Below are positions 1 through 12,359 of a DNA stretch of 64,000 nucleotides, piece after piece. How positions within the stretch are numbered: position 1 is the first letter of the stretch; each line of letters starts with the position of its first letter. The position numbers and the translations under genes were made by a program. Under the pieces are notes generated by a model. The model was not told where the DNA came from and did not search any database. It worked only from the letters and a program-made list of their open reading frames with translations. The DNA is from Panulirus ornatus (lineage: Eukaryota; Arthropoda; Malacostraca; Decapoda; Palinuridae), in assembly GCF_036320965.1 (NCBI RefSeq), contig NC_092230.1:44112735-44176734 (forward strand), read 5' to 3'.

Positions 1-40
1 CCCTTGATAGGAGTTCCTGGAGGGAACGTGCATCAGAGAA

Positions 41-48
41 ACAGATAG

Positions 49-79
<31 letters not shown>

Positions 80-82
80 GAT
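41..82. repeat. (GATA)n microsatellite
   Basis: About ten tandem GATA units with one interruption (gataaata). Ordinary simple sequence repeat. Confidence 0.95.
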
Positions 83-1105
83 GCAACATCTGCCTTATAA
101 ATGAAACACCTTTCTCTCTCTTTCCACCCTAACCTTAGCCTATACCTTTGAATTTCAACTCATTCATATATACTTCTCAAAGCCATTCCCTCCATGCACT
201 CATACATCCCACACAGCTTTACTTTACTGATCATCTTTGATGAACTAAGCAAGCCCACATTCCAACTTACATGCTAGCCAAGTGCATTGACAGAATGCAA
301 GGGAATCTATGACTTAAAATAAAAGCTATATAGTTTGTTACAGTACTACCTTGGAAATCACAGGTTACTGTCACAGTTAAGACATAAATCAGGTCACGAA
401 CCTGATCCCCAGACCTTGTCAATCTTATTAAGAGCCTCAGACCAGTTTTCTGCCATCCTTAGCCACAGACAATGTCACTACTGCTCTGGTCAGTTACCTT
501 TAACCTAAGACAGGTCAATGTCATTCTATGTGCCATAACAGGTCACAGTCACATTAATCCCCTGTTAGCTAAGTATCTAGCCCTGGTCTTTGTCATCTAA
601 GCCCAGGCCATCTCAACCAAAGGTTAACTGTAACCCAACATCTCAGACCAGGTCATTATCATCCTGGCGTTCAAACCAAGTCACTGTCATCATAGAATGT
701 CCACTAGGTTGCTGTCATTCCTATCATTCCTTAGCCTTACATGAAGTAACAATCACTTAACTATATATCTTGAATATTCAGAGTAACTACATCTGCAGAA
801 AAGTGTCTTGAGAAGAAGTGGAATTATCATGCTTAAGGTACAAAAATGTCTTAGAAAGATTCTGGTTCATATATAGAACATCTCAGTACTTTGGAAATGT
901 CTGTTTGCTACCTATAACTGTTTTATCTACTAACACCTGTAATACCTGTTCAGTTATTCAACAAAGCCATCTTAACATATACTCTGTGCACATCTGCACA
1001 TTTTCTACCAAAAAAAAATCCTCTTACATTGTACTGTATCCCTCCATAGTAACCTACTTCACTAATCAAATACTTTGTCAGACTGATGAGCTATGATCTA
1101 CTTAC
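83..1105. other. VPS41 intron, no gene seen
   Basis: This is the intron after coding exon 4 of VPS41 running off the window. I see no conserved frame on either strand. The stretch 360-760 contains repeated short words (caggtca, tgtcat, cagacca) that suggest a very decayed tandem repeat, but no clean period. Confidence 0.5.
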
Positions 1106-4100
1106 GCTAAACTGTGATCCCTCTTTATAAGCGTAATGACCATCTTAGTATTCATGTTCATTACTCGTACACCAGAGTCAGTAGCCCAAGCAAGAAACTG
1201 ACCAGCCCACTTCATGGCTCTTGTAGGACCACTGCCTTCACTGAGGACTGTGGACCGCGATGGGTGAAAGAACACCTTCTCAAAGAGGATCACCTTATTT
1301 GTACCTGAACAGAATTACAAAGCATCTCAAAAACTCTCTAATGAGCAAATTAAGTAAGTAAAATATTCAGTAAGTACAGAATTCTTTTTCTTCAACTGTC
1401 TGAGTATGGAAACTCGACGAAGGCATCTAGTCAGTAAATGCAACAGCCAAAAAATGAACATGGAGTATTGTTCTCACATCTAAGGTGGTTCTAACTCTGC
1501 ATCCTTACTTAACAGAGTTGAATCAAAAGTAGTCCAACTTATAAACTCTCCCAGGCTGACATCAAAACTTGACCCATTTGCCCTAAACCACAATGTTGGT
1601 TCATTTTCCCTCTTCTATAGATATTACTTTAGTTTTTGCTCCTGAGAACTGGCTGAGTGTGTGCTCCCACTACTAGGTAGACTATGCAACACTCAGCAAG
1701 CTGCTGAGTCACATGGTTATCAAGGTGCTGTTGGCAACTCAAGGGTAGGCCAATTTGATAGTTGTTTGCTTCCCAACACCTTAAAGCTTTGGAACTCTCT
1801 ACCCTCTCTTGTCTTTCCCAATAACAATGACCTGGCACACATTAAAATACAGGTTTTTCACTTCCTCCAAAATCAAAAAATTATTGCCCTTGTCTCTTTT
1901 TTTTACCTTTCATAATCTTATCTATATTTCAATTAAGAACTGGCCATGACATGGACTTTTGTCCATGATTGGAGCCTCCAACAAAAAAAAAAGCCTACAG
2001 CATCTTCTTTAACTCACAGACATGTAAAGTGTGTTAAAGCGACTCATGAACCTCCACACTAATGTATGAGATTCTTCTTTTTTATTCACTGAACACTCAA
2101 CTGATTCTTTGTGAGACTAGTCTCCTTTTGTATCTTCATCTTCACACATGAAACAATTCCTATATATGATTACACGTCACTCTTCTGATATTGCAAGTAT
2201 GTCATGCTTGGAGAAGTCTTATTAGTAATTTTCCATTCAGCGAGTCATTATAAGATTCTTTATATACATGCTCCCCTTTATGTTTATACATTTAAAAATT
2301 AGTTACTCATAGCAGAAATCTCATCATCTGGGCACTGGCAGTCTGTCCCACAGCTCTGTGGTTGCTAGTAAGGTGAGAGAAAATCTCAAGAGAAGAATCT
2401 GTGACTGTTTCCACAGCATAGAGTCAATATCATGTTTCATTTTCATTTGCTTTTTTAAGGAGTTTCATAGCTATCAAGTTTTAATTTCAAATTTTTGAAG
2501 TGTATTTCCCAAAATTCACTTTTATTTTCTGTTTTCCAAGCTGCACCGAGAGATAATGTGGTTGTGAGGATGCCTGGAGTTGCACGGAATGGGAAAACTA
2601 TAATCTAGATAAATCACATCACTACTATTATATGAAGATGAAATCTAAACTTAATGCCATTATGACTACCCAATGTTCTTATGTTACTTCAGGCTTATTC
2701 TTTGGAAAACATCAAGGCATCCAGAAGGCCTACAGTAAGCAAGTGACGTATCTGTTCTGTAAAACACAACTTTGATATGCATAGCTAAACATCAATTACC
2801 TGAATTCAGCATGATACTCTTCCTTGCATATCAATGTATGAGCTAGTTTACAGGCACCTTATATGATTTTCACAAATTCATGGCATACCTCATTAGTTTA
2901 AAATATCTAAACTTGTGTAATATACTTTAAAGCTGTCCCCCAATCAAGATCAATCTAATCTTATCATTCTAGCATAAGATTCTCTACAAGAACCCTTGCT
3001 CTTTGGACTGATTTATAATGCACAAAAAGAAATACAAGCAATGCTTACCCACAACAAATCGACGGCCAGAGCGAGACTTGTAGTAAGCAGGGTCAAGGGC
3101 CACACTTCGCACAGGAGCATCCATCACATGGATAAGTGGGTTCTCTGTTGTGTACAGACCCTGGATGACAACCTGATGAAACAGAAAAAAATCATTACTT
3201 CTATTTATTCTATATTAATAATCTTTAATTGCTTCCATTTACATGAGGGGGGGGGGGGCAAATGCAAGTTTCACTGTAATATAATTTCTGGTTATTCTAA
3301 CTCTAAGCACTCACTCTGTGCAAATGCTAATCAGAATCTAATACAGTTATTGCTGCTGTCATTTGTTCCCTCACTCCCATAAGTCTTTCTATCTCATCTT
3401 TTGTCTCTAATGTGCCTGCTTCCATTCTGCAAACTCATTCTTTGCTACTAATTATACCATATCTGTTCTTTCCATTTGTTTATACCTTTACTCTGTTCTC
3501 AGCCACTATTCACTGTTCTTCAAAAAAAAATCCATCTGCTTATGATAAACACCCTATTTCCAATTCAATGGAGTGGATCAGGAACAAATGATTTTACTGA
3601 AGCAACAAAAAATAATGATTAAAAAAAAGTAGTATACTGGTAAGGAACAAGGAACTCTCAAATTAAGAACAGAAAATATGAAATCATTGAAGTAAAAATT
3701 CTATTTTCTAAGACCCAAAGCTGGGTACCTCTAGTCAAAAACTGCCAGTGTTGAGAATGAGTAATGTAGTCAGGTTATCACACTGGCACACTACTTCTCT
3801 GCAATAACTCATGTACATAATATATACGGTTCAAGAATCACTTTGATAATACTGCCAATGACAAGCAGTAGAGATGTTCTGTTATGAAGGAAAATGAGTG
3901 AATGGAAACAAGCTCCACTTGACACAGCAACACCTACAATATTTTTACCTAAATTCCTTTCAGCCTTTGAGAGGTAACACCATCAACAAATAAAATAGCC
4001 TCACTTACACACACATCTAATCTCTACCTATCAAATATAATGTTCCACAACCAAAGCATAATATCCACCGCCAAGCTCTGCAGACTATTCCATGGTTTAT

Positions 4101-7100
4101 CTTCATTGCTTAATCTACCATGGTTCAGCCTACAGCCTTCACAAAACCCCTTATATGCAATATCAATTATTCTTGCTAATGAGTTCACTCTTCTTACAAG
4201 TTCAGGCCCTAATATCCAAAGCCTCCTTCACTCCATCCTTTCACCTCCTTCTTAGTCTCTCCCTTCCCCTTGCTGCCTCCACTTCTGACACAAATATCGA
4301 CTCAGTCTCTCTTGTTGGCCCTCTCGATTAGACTAAGCTTCCTATCACGTCCCACATACACTGTCATTCTCTGTATGATCAATATGTCAAACCTCATAAT
4401 CATCATATCCACCTTCTTCCTTTCCTCTGCATTCAAGACCCATACAAAACAGTCGGTACAACTATAGTTTCAAATATACCCATCTTTGCCCTTACTGATA
4501 TTGACCTTTTCTTCCTATTTCATCTCATCACAGGTAAAGTAAATAATTGCCAAAATTGTTTATCAGCTATGGATATATATGAACCAAAGGCTGTACATGG
4601 TTATCAAAGTTAACATTAACCATTTCAGGATGACAGTTTTCTAGATGTCATCTATGACAGAAGGTGGAGTTCCAACAATATGAGACATATACAAAAGGTT
4701 TTGCAAGTCATTTAAACAACCTCAGCAAAGCAATCCCACAGAGACATTCAAATCTTGGCATAGAAATAAGGCCTTTAAATCTTCAAGCACCAAAACCATT
4801 TGATCAGTGTGTGAAACGAACAATCTAAATCAATTCCCTTTGCTTGGAGCCTGAATCTTCCTCTATCATCTTATTCAGAATTACACTTCATGGATCCCTG
4901 ATAGGTATAAAATATGACATCTGGCTGTTTTCCTCAGGTGATCCACATATACTCTCAATTGCGTACACTGCACAGTATGGGGGAGGTCCAGCTGGGGGAG
5001 CTTAGTGTCTTAGCATCTTGATCATCTCTGGGTAACTTATCCTTACTGATCTTTCTGCATGCTGCTTATAGTTGGGGTAATGTCTGGCATCTATACATAT
5101 CTCTATTCAGCAAAGGAAATACGTGGTCCTTCAAAAGTGGGTGGAAAAACTAGGCCTTTAACTGATGCAAAGAATATCCTTACCAGTGTCCATATATGTT
5201 AGGGAAATCATCCCTAAAGGGTTAATAAAAGTAGAGTTAAAGATAGTACCTAAACATGGATAATTCTAAAACACTGCACAGTGTACAATGAAAGGCAACA
5301 TCATAACGATGAAAGGATATTTTATTGGAACCCATTTGTTTGGTAAAATTGTGCCTGAACATTCATACTTACCTAATGAATACATAAACAAGAAGGTGCT
5401 GGAAATAATCAGAAGGTGAAATAAAAGGTGCTTTTCCTTTCCATCACTATATCTATTTGTTTAATTTCTTACCTTACGATCATGTGAACAAGAAGCAATG
5501 TAGTCTCCATTTCCATCCATATCTAACATTGTGACAGGGTTAGTATGTGAAGCAAATTCCTTCACTTTGTTGCCTAGGTGGTCAAGCACGTAAATGCGTC
5601 CCCAGTTGGTTCCAATGATGATCAGCTGTAATGTAAGTTTCTTCAATAACTATGATAAAGTTTGCAACCACTTAAAACTTTATACTGAGATTTAACATAA
5701 TATATAACAGTCACATCAACTGCCTATACACAAACCTTCTTCCACACTACAGGAGGCTAACTCATGTAGAACATACAAATCATTACATAATAATCATTCA
5801 CCCATCTTTGAGCTATTTCTAAATCTATCCTGATACACTCAAATGTAGCTCATTGGTAACATCTCACCATATTTCAACATTACTTCATGACTTTGCATCT
5901 TACTTTTACAATCACTTCATTTGCAACATATCATCTCCATCTTCTTTCTCATTCCTTGCTGTCCACTTTCCTCATTGAATATATCCTTGAAAAATCCATC
6001 TCAACTCTTTGCACTTTACTAGTTGACCTAATGTGGTACTGAAATGCAGATGCAAATTTCACATGCCTACAAGTTTTAAATGCACTGTGCCTTAGAAAAA
6101 GAAAAATATATAGCTAATGGCTCAATTTTCTTACACTCTCTTTACAGATGTGGTACAAATAGATGACTGAAAATATAAGCAAAAAATAAAAAGCTACAGT
6201 GGAAACATCTAGAAGGGTGTGTTTGGTAAAATAAACAGAAACAAATAAAATCAGGATGCTTAGACCTATGAAAAGGAAGGTTAAGAGATATATGAAGATG
6301 GGAAAGATCAAGTCTAAAAATAGTCAAAAATCAGGTACCAATGTTTTAACTATGCAAGGATGAACGACGAATGAGAAGCTGAAATAACAGCTTTGGAAGC
6401 TTGAAAGACCAATGAAACTTCTGGGAAAGGATAGTGAGACAGAAGCTGAAATAGGTACTACAAGGTCTACAAATTACTGGAGCTGTCAAAAAAAAAGATG
6501 CTAAAATGTCACAGCTTTGAATGGCAGAAAAATGACAGTACTGATAAGAAAGATTGATGCAAGAGAAACTGATCTATCAGTGCCAGAGGGCAGACGAACT
6601 GCAGGAGCTCCTCAGAATGAGTAGCAGAGAAGGTAAGATGTCAATACTGCATTAGAAGCTAGGTAAGCTGTCTGAGTTCTCATGTAAGGTTGATGAATAA
6701 GAACCTAAGATATAAAAAGTATGGTATCAAATAGTGGGCAAATCACTGGGGCTCTTGGGAAAAGGATGGCATTATGGAGGCAGGTTCATTAGTCTTAAAG
6801 GTAAGCAAACTGGTTCCCTGAGAGTGGATCATGCATATACAACTTCTCACATCACTAGTACACATCCTCAATGCATGACAAATGTGTTGAAGTGAAACAT
6901 GAACTTCCACACTTATGTAATAGATTGTAACTTTTCATTTTACAAAAAGCACTGTATGCGTTAATGGGATGACCTTCATAATGGCCTCAGCTGTCCGTGT
7001 CATCACCTCGGCAAACATGAAAAAAAAAATCCTGACATGGCTTTTGTTAATGACTTTCAGTATGTTCTGTAACACCAAACTGTCATGCCACAGAATTTTA

Positions 7101-7542
7101 GTTGGACAAAAGACAAATCAGAATGCCAGAATGCTCTTGGCATACAACTGCAACCTGGTTAGAAAACTATAAGGAGAGAGTAAGGATGTGCATATGTGGG
7201 ATGAATATATGAGTCAAAATATGTGACAGCTGTGGCATTTCAAGGAAGAGCTGCACAGGTCACTCTGCTTCACTAAGAGTAAAGATGGTTTATATAGAGA
7301 CAAATCACACATATCTTGAATACACTGCTCCTCACCTTGGAGTTGGCAGCAATACAGGAGGCCCCATCTCTCTTCAGTATCTCCCTCAAGTCTCCTGAGA
7401 TCCTCTCATATTTCAGCTTTGGTTCCTCCTCTTCCTCCGAGTCTTCATCTTCAGAATCTTCCTCCTCTGTTTCCTTTTCTACCTCCTTCTCTGGTTCATT
7501 CTTTTCTGCTGCCGCTGATGATGATGCAACAGAGGTTTCCAT
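1106..7542 (-). CDS. VPS41: VPS41, N-terminal four coding exons (partial gene)
   Basis: VPS41 is a subunit of the HOPS tethering complex, which acts in fusion at late endosomes and lysosomes. Coding exons are 7542-7336, 5625-5473, 3172-3049 and 1304-1106. They total 683 nt (227 residues plus 2 nt) with consistent phases 0, 0, 1 and 2. All introns are GT-AG, and the last donor is GCGTAAGT at 1106/1105. Exon 1 encodes an acidic, low-complexity start (runs of E, D and S, residues 20-43) followed by PKLKYERISGDLREIL, the family's N-terminal signature. Exon 2 reads LIIIGTNWGRIYVLD and then a beta-propeller blade ending CSHDRK. Exon 3 has GLYTTENPLIHV. Exon 4 has KVILFEKVFF and MKWAGQFLAWATDSGVRV. 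The order matches animal VPS41 throughout. The rest of the propeller, the clathrin-repeat region and the RING end lie left of base 1. A good acceptor (AG at 7555-7554) eleven bases before the ATG implies at least one upstream leader exon. Confidence 0.93.
1640..1920 (+). mobile_element. Jockey-type LINE relic, C-terminal end
   Basis: The open stretch contains LLPNTLKLWNSLPSLVFP followed by a short basic tail. This 'LWNSLP..VFP' end is the usual extreme C terminus of Jockey/CR1-like non-LTR reverse transcriptases. No RT core is present, so this is a 5'-truncated dead copy inside a VPS41 intron. Confidence 0.6.
1921..3048. other. VPS41 intron, nothing recognised
   Basis: AT-rich intronic sequence without a conserved frame. 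It contains homopolymer runs only. Confidence 0.5.
4040..4500 (-). mobile_element. RTE-like LINE relic, antisense
   Basis: The plus strand reads like the complement of the C-terminal part of the 12.4-kb RTE element: words such as 'tccaccttctt', 'ttctgacacaaatatc' and 'cactccatcctttcacctcc' follow the order of that element reversed. It is strongly decayed and no frame survives. It lies in the VPS41 intron 3173-5472, where I see nothing else. Confidence 0.5.
5626..7335. other. VPS41 first coding intron, nothing recognised
   Basis: AT-rich intron. The short frames in it (for example around 6,114-6,327) are hydrophobic by composition and have no family resemblance. Confidence 0.5.
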
Positions 7543-7960
7543 TTTTTTTCTTGCTAAAAGGAAAGATAAAGACTAATAAAGGACAAAGAAAACTAAATAC
7601 TTAAAGAGTGCTGTAATTCACTTAATAACAACTGAACCATTCACTGCATCCAATGAGAAGCTCCCATATGTATGAAGCTGGTTGCCCAGTGTAAAGTCTT
7701 AATGACAGCATTCATCTATTAATATCACATACACTGCATGCATGTTCCCACTTTCAGAATTGAATGCTATACATAACCTTCCTGAAAAAATCCTGATTAT
7801 CATATTTGCACAATGCCAAGTTACAGCTTGGTGAGGTTTAGAGTTAAAGGCGAGACGAATGTATAATATTGTGGATGAGGCTGTGCATGAGTTAGAATGT
7901 TCAACTGAGGTGACAACTGTCAGAGATTGTTGTTTCCTAATATCGTCCTATGGGGCAATG

Positions 7961-8120
7961 CTGGCATGTTTATGCCAGTCTTCTTTACCTGCAGGGTACT
8001 ACTGGCATGTCTATGCTAGTCTCCTTTTCATGTGGAGAACCACTAGTCTGTTTATGCCTGTCTTCTCTGCCAAAGGGGCACCACTGGGATGTTTACATCG
8101 ACTCCTGTGCAGCTGGTGTG
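7961..8120. repeat. 41-bp degenerate tandem repeat, about four copies
   Basis: Unit starts are visible at 7961, 8002, 8043 and 8084 with the consensus ctggcatgtttatgccagtc plus about 21 variable bases. Spacing is exactly 41 bp each time although units differ at many sites. The repeat accounts for the open frame 7859-8233, which has no other sign of coding. Confidence 0.8.
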
Positions 8121-9024
8121 AGGTTGATAAGAAAGTTGTGGGTGAGGTTGTGATTGAGTTTAGAAGTTATGTAAGGATAACCGGTTGTTTGGTCTTTCCT
8201 CTATATAGCTTCTCCTTCGTGGCAGCTTGGTAAGGATAAGGGTGAGAATGACAGGGTAAGTATGTGGATAAGTCTGGTTTGGTTAGGATGAAAATTCACC
8301 AGAATGGCTCTTGTCTAGCATTATCCTTTGGATTGTCACTATCCTGAGAGCTGACTATCCTCTGAGGCACTAATTGCAATTACTGAAGTTTGAATTAAAA
8401 TGAAGGGTGATGCTGATTGGATAGTTTTATTAGGTAAAATCAAAAGTAAGTTTAAATGTCATGTTATGGTGAACAATCATCCGTTCTTCACACTCTTTTC
8501 AACCTCACATTTGTCACCACAATGCGGTTGATGTGGGTGAGGTTCAAGGGAAGATCTTCCAAGAGTCTGAAGTTTCAATTCCACTGAAGATTGGCCTAAA
8601 TTGATGCTGTGTAAAATTGTCCAACAAAGCACTAATGGCATCTTCACACAGCACTGGTAGCACTTCTGCCCCTTATCACAAGCAACTAATACAGCAGGAG
8701 GAAGATGAAGATAACTGCTTTCGCATATTTCGAGTATCATACTAAATATTAAGGAAATATCTCAGCCTACACGTTAGGTGAGCCAAAATGTCCCTTAGTT
8801 CCACTGGTTTCTATTAGTTTCCCTTGGTTTTACCAAGCATTTCATTGTCATCATATTCCTTACATCACATATAACAGGGGGGAAAACATGTAACAAATCA
8901 TACGCCTCAATCACAATTATATTCTAAGTGTAGATATTCCACTTATGTGCTTGTCATCCCAACATCTACAGTGTTCCTATTTTGGAACTTTCTCTTCTAT
9001 AAGACAAGTTAATGAATACATAAC

Positions 9025-9375
9025 AGAGCAAGGAAGTAAGAAATTACCATGCTGTGCAAGGAAAGTTAAAAATTACCATACTGAACAAGGAAAGTAAGAA
9101 ATTACCATACCGAGCAAGGAAAGTAAAAAATTACCATACTGAACAAGGAAAGTAAGAAATTACCATACCGATCAAGGAAGGTAAAAAATTACCATACTGA
9201 ACAAGGAAAGTAAGAAATTATCATACTGAGCAAGGAAAGTAAGAATTTATCATACTGAACAAGGAAAGTAAGAATTTATCATACTGAACAAGGAAAGTAA
9301 GAAATTATCATACTGAACAAGGAAAGTAAGAAATTATCATACTGAAGAGGGAAAGTAAGAAATGATCATACTCAC
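9025..9375. repeat. 29-bp tandem repeat, about twelve copies
   Basis: The unit is about 'ggaaagtaagaaattatcat' plus 'actgaacaa', 29 bp, repeated head to tail with few changes. Early units carry 'taccatac', later ones 'tatcatac'. It lies about 1.5 kb upstream of the VPS41 ATG. Confidence 0.92.
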
Positions 9376-9583
9376 ATTAACGAGCAAATACGAAACCAGT
9401 CGTGTAATTCACGTTTTAATTTTGGCCACTAATGACACCAACATATAATGGAGGTCAAAACTCTTTCAAATGGGGGTGGTGGGGGGGTCACATAACCAAC
9501 TTGCTATGAACACAATTACAGCAAGATCACCAGACACGAGGTAATAAATACACTTTAAGATTACGAGTGGCTTCCTGTCTCAC

Positions 9584-9630
9584 CTCCTCCTCTTCCTCCC
9601 ACTCCTCACGGTCACCTGAGATTTGTAAAC
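9584..9630 (-). other. Candidate upstream leader exon of VPS41
   Basis: On the minus strand a donor GAGGAG|GTGAGACAGG ends a short open stretch reading GDREEWEEEEE, with the exon edge at 9584. It lies about 2 kb upstream of the VPS41 exon whose acceptor is at 7553. It could be the VPS41 leader or an alternative first coding exon. The upstream limit is not visible, and a chance purine-rich tract with a GT is equally possible. Confidence 0.25.
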
Positions 9631-9835
9631 AAAAAAGGTCGCGTTTCAGTCAGGGAAAAAAAATCTGAATTCAGATTCCCTGAACCCGGAAAAGGGATTC
9701 GATATGTGAACGCAAGTAAAACCCGGGGGATTGTAAAAAAAATTTTAGCATATATTTACCCAAGCATACTTTTTTTTTTTCCAAAAGAAGGAACAGAGGG
9801 GACCAGGTGAGGATATTCCAAAAAAGGCCCAGTCA

Positions 9836-9900
9836 TCTGTTCTTAACGCTACCTCGCTAACGCGGGAAATGGCGAATAGTTTAAAAGAAAGAAAAAAGAT
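9836..9900 (+). mobile_element. 3' tail of an RTE-like element
   Basis: It contains 'acgctacctcgctaacgcgggaaatggcgaatag', matching the end of the intact element at 15,575-15,615, followed by an A-rich tail. Only the last ~60 bp are present, a severely 5'-truncated insertion. Confidence 0.6.
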
Positions 9901-11655
9901 TTACCCAAGCAATAAAGTTTTTCCAATGTGTTTTCTTTCTCCGTCATTTTCAGAATAAGATTACGCTAAATATTGTGGTCAAGTACCTCATGGTCGTTAC
10001 ATGGTTTACCAATCGCCTAATTGCTGTGTTCCTACCTCGTTAAATACAGAATAGGTAGTTAAGGCTCATCCCACGGAGGGATCACCGTAGACAATGAACA
10101 TCTCACACCAACTGAAACCACACACAGTTGATGTCTTAATGAGACTCTTATGTACTAGCTTTAGAAGCATGGACGACCATGTGGAATAAAGGTAATCATA
10201 TACGAGTCATTATTGGCACATTGGCTTTATGCTCATTTGAAAAGGAAAGGGTTATTTGACCTAGATTCTCTGCCGAATAACCATTAGTTACATAACGTGT
10301 TTTATTGGTCAAATAACTACAGATCATTTCACTGGAACCTAGCTGAACAGCCAATGCTGCCGCCTTACCTGTCACTGTGACAAAAGGTTTTACGGGGATT
10401 TAGACATTCACCTTATAACACCATGTTTATGAATTTACCGTAATTGTGTACTTTACTAAATTGGACTATGGTGATTTGAATTGGAAATATGGCTTTCATG
10501 ATCAACACCTTTATGAATATGGCGTCTGTACTTGTTAAGGACGTGTGGTATACAAGTTTGGTATGTTAATATAATAAAACCGACAATGTTTGGTTTCATT
10601 AGGGTTTGCTTGAGTTTGTGCATTAACTAATGAAACAAATTACCAGGCCATTATAAACCTACTCTTGCCTTTATTCAAATAAGCACTGTGGTTAGAATTG
10701 AGGTTTTTAGCTCGAACACCATTGATATGATCAAGTCTGGCAAAATTAAGAATTACTCTCACTTTCCCTCAAAGGAAGGGGGAGGTTGTGTATGTTACCA
10801 GGAATGGAAAAGAATGTTAATATTTTAAAATTTCACACAATAATAAGATCAAATTCAGCGTCAGTTGATATCTTCACCCCAAAAAAGTCCTGGCATCTAT
10901 ATTGGGGGATCTAACAAGGGAACTCTTTAGCATTTCTTTAATTTTATTTTTACAGGTTAATGTCATTAGTTTTACATTATTCAGTTGGTAATGTTATGAT
11001 TTTTTTTTTTTTTAATTTTTACTCTACATCGACAAAGTGTGTCAAACAAGGTGTAAGTTAGAATTATGGTTGCCTTGTACATATCTTGTTTCACATACAG
11101 TGTTTGACTTCCTCCATGTTCCTTTAATCCTCAACAGTTTACAAGATAAGCCTTGAAGTATTTTGATATATTGCTATTCCCCTCTCAGGATCACAACGGG
11201 CAATTATAACATGAGGAAATGTGAATTTTTCTTCCACATATATAGTACCTTGAGGACAGTGTATGACAGAAGTACACTTGTACCCTAGTTCAAACTAGTC
11301 TTTTTGATGGCAACCATAAAGTATGCCACCTCTGTGCAGACAAATTAATAGTGCAAGAAGTCTGTCATCCAGGTAGTGATGATTACAAATGTATAGGAAA
11401 ACCTTATGAATAAATGTTGATTGTATTATTAGATAAGACTGCACATTCTGTTTAGCTTATAATATGAACTTTACATGAGCATTTCATGAACTGTTTATAC
11501 CTTAGTTTCCATACTTTAACATCAAAGCTGCCAGTGTTTTCATTTGTCTTCAGATATCCTTTTTATTGTTCTTACTGTTAGTTTGTCTGCATTATATGCA
11601 GTGGAAATGCTTGCTCATGTTCTGTTGTCTGGTAATTTACTTACTGTCCATTTCT
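9901..11655. other. Intergenic or leader-intron region, nothing recognised
   Basis: I find no conserved frame, RNA gene or clear repeat here apart from poly(T) near 10,999-11,013. It lies between the VPS41 5' side and the retrotransposon nest. Confidence 0.4.
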
Positions 11656-11739
11656 GTTGAGTGAATTGTTTTATGGTGTTTCATTCTTTTTCATACTTGT
11701 TCACAATGCAGATGGGGAATGGCCCATTTACCTACACCC

Positions 11740-11960
11740 ATTTTCTAGCTGTCATGTTTAATGCATTGAAAGCCCCTTCATATAGGCAAGCCTTACAAAC
11801 TATTCCATGGTTTCCTGTGCAACCACCTCTTATACCCTGGTTCAGACCACTTACTGCTTATCACCCCCAGTATACCAATTCATTCCAATATGCTCTATCC
11901 CATGAATGCTTACCACCCTCCTGAATCTTCAGGCACTTAAAGCCAATTTCACTCCATCCT
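11740..11960 (-). mobile_element. RTE-like 3' region relic, antisense
   Basis: Words such as 'ctattccatggttt', 'ccagtataccaattcattccaat' and 'caccctcctgaatcttcaggcac' are the decayed complement of the element's 3' coding end and 3' UTR ('gtggtatac..', 'aaccatgga..'). No frame is intact. Confidence 0.6.
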
Positions 11961-12308
11961 CCCATCTCTTTGGTCATGATTTCCTTCTTGTTTCCTGAAT
12001 ATTTGAGATGTTTGTCCTCTTACTCTGTTTTTGTTCATCTTTTGTGGATAGTTGCTTCAGCAACAGTGCCATTATGTGATGCAATTTTTTTAACATCTGT
12101 TCTCCACTTTCTGATGGTATAATAAGTCAGCTCAGTACTTAAACAAAGGTAGGAAAAATGAAATAGTTATGTGTAGTTATGTGATGATAGAAAACCTCTA
12201 AAGATCGTCAAGTAGAAGTCACAGCAATTTAAAGGTGAAAGCCTTTCCATCATTGTTAGTTCTAAATTGTAGTTTCCAGTGTTTTCCCTAAATTTTAAGT
12301 CACCATAT

Positions 12309-12359
12309 AAGGCAAAGGGGATAAGAGTGAGTGCTCAAATTACAGAGGTATAAGTTTGT
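12309..12359 (+). mobile_element. 5' stub of an older RTE-like copy, split by a younger insertion
   Basis: Fifty-one bases match 14,099-14,149 of the intact element (ggcaaaggggataagagtga...). The same copy resumes at 15,643 with 'agtttgttgagtattcc'. The stub begins inside the RT domain, so the old copy was already 5'-truncated when the new element landed in it. Confidence 0.9.

Noticed and set aside
6114..6327. Hydrophobic small ORFs in the first VPS41 intron
   Set aside because: AT-rich intron sequence gives F/I/L-rich frames by composition; two overlapping frames look equally hydrophobic.
7859..8233. 124-aa cysteine-rich ORF as a small secreted protein
   Set aside because: Its apparent pattern comes from the 41-bp tandem repeat; no signal peptide and no splice context.
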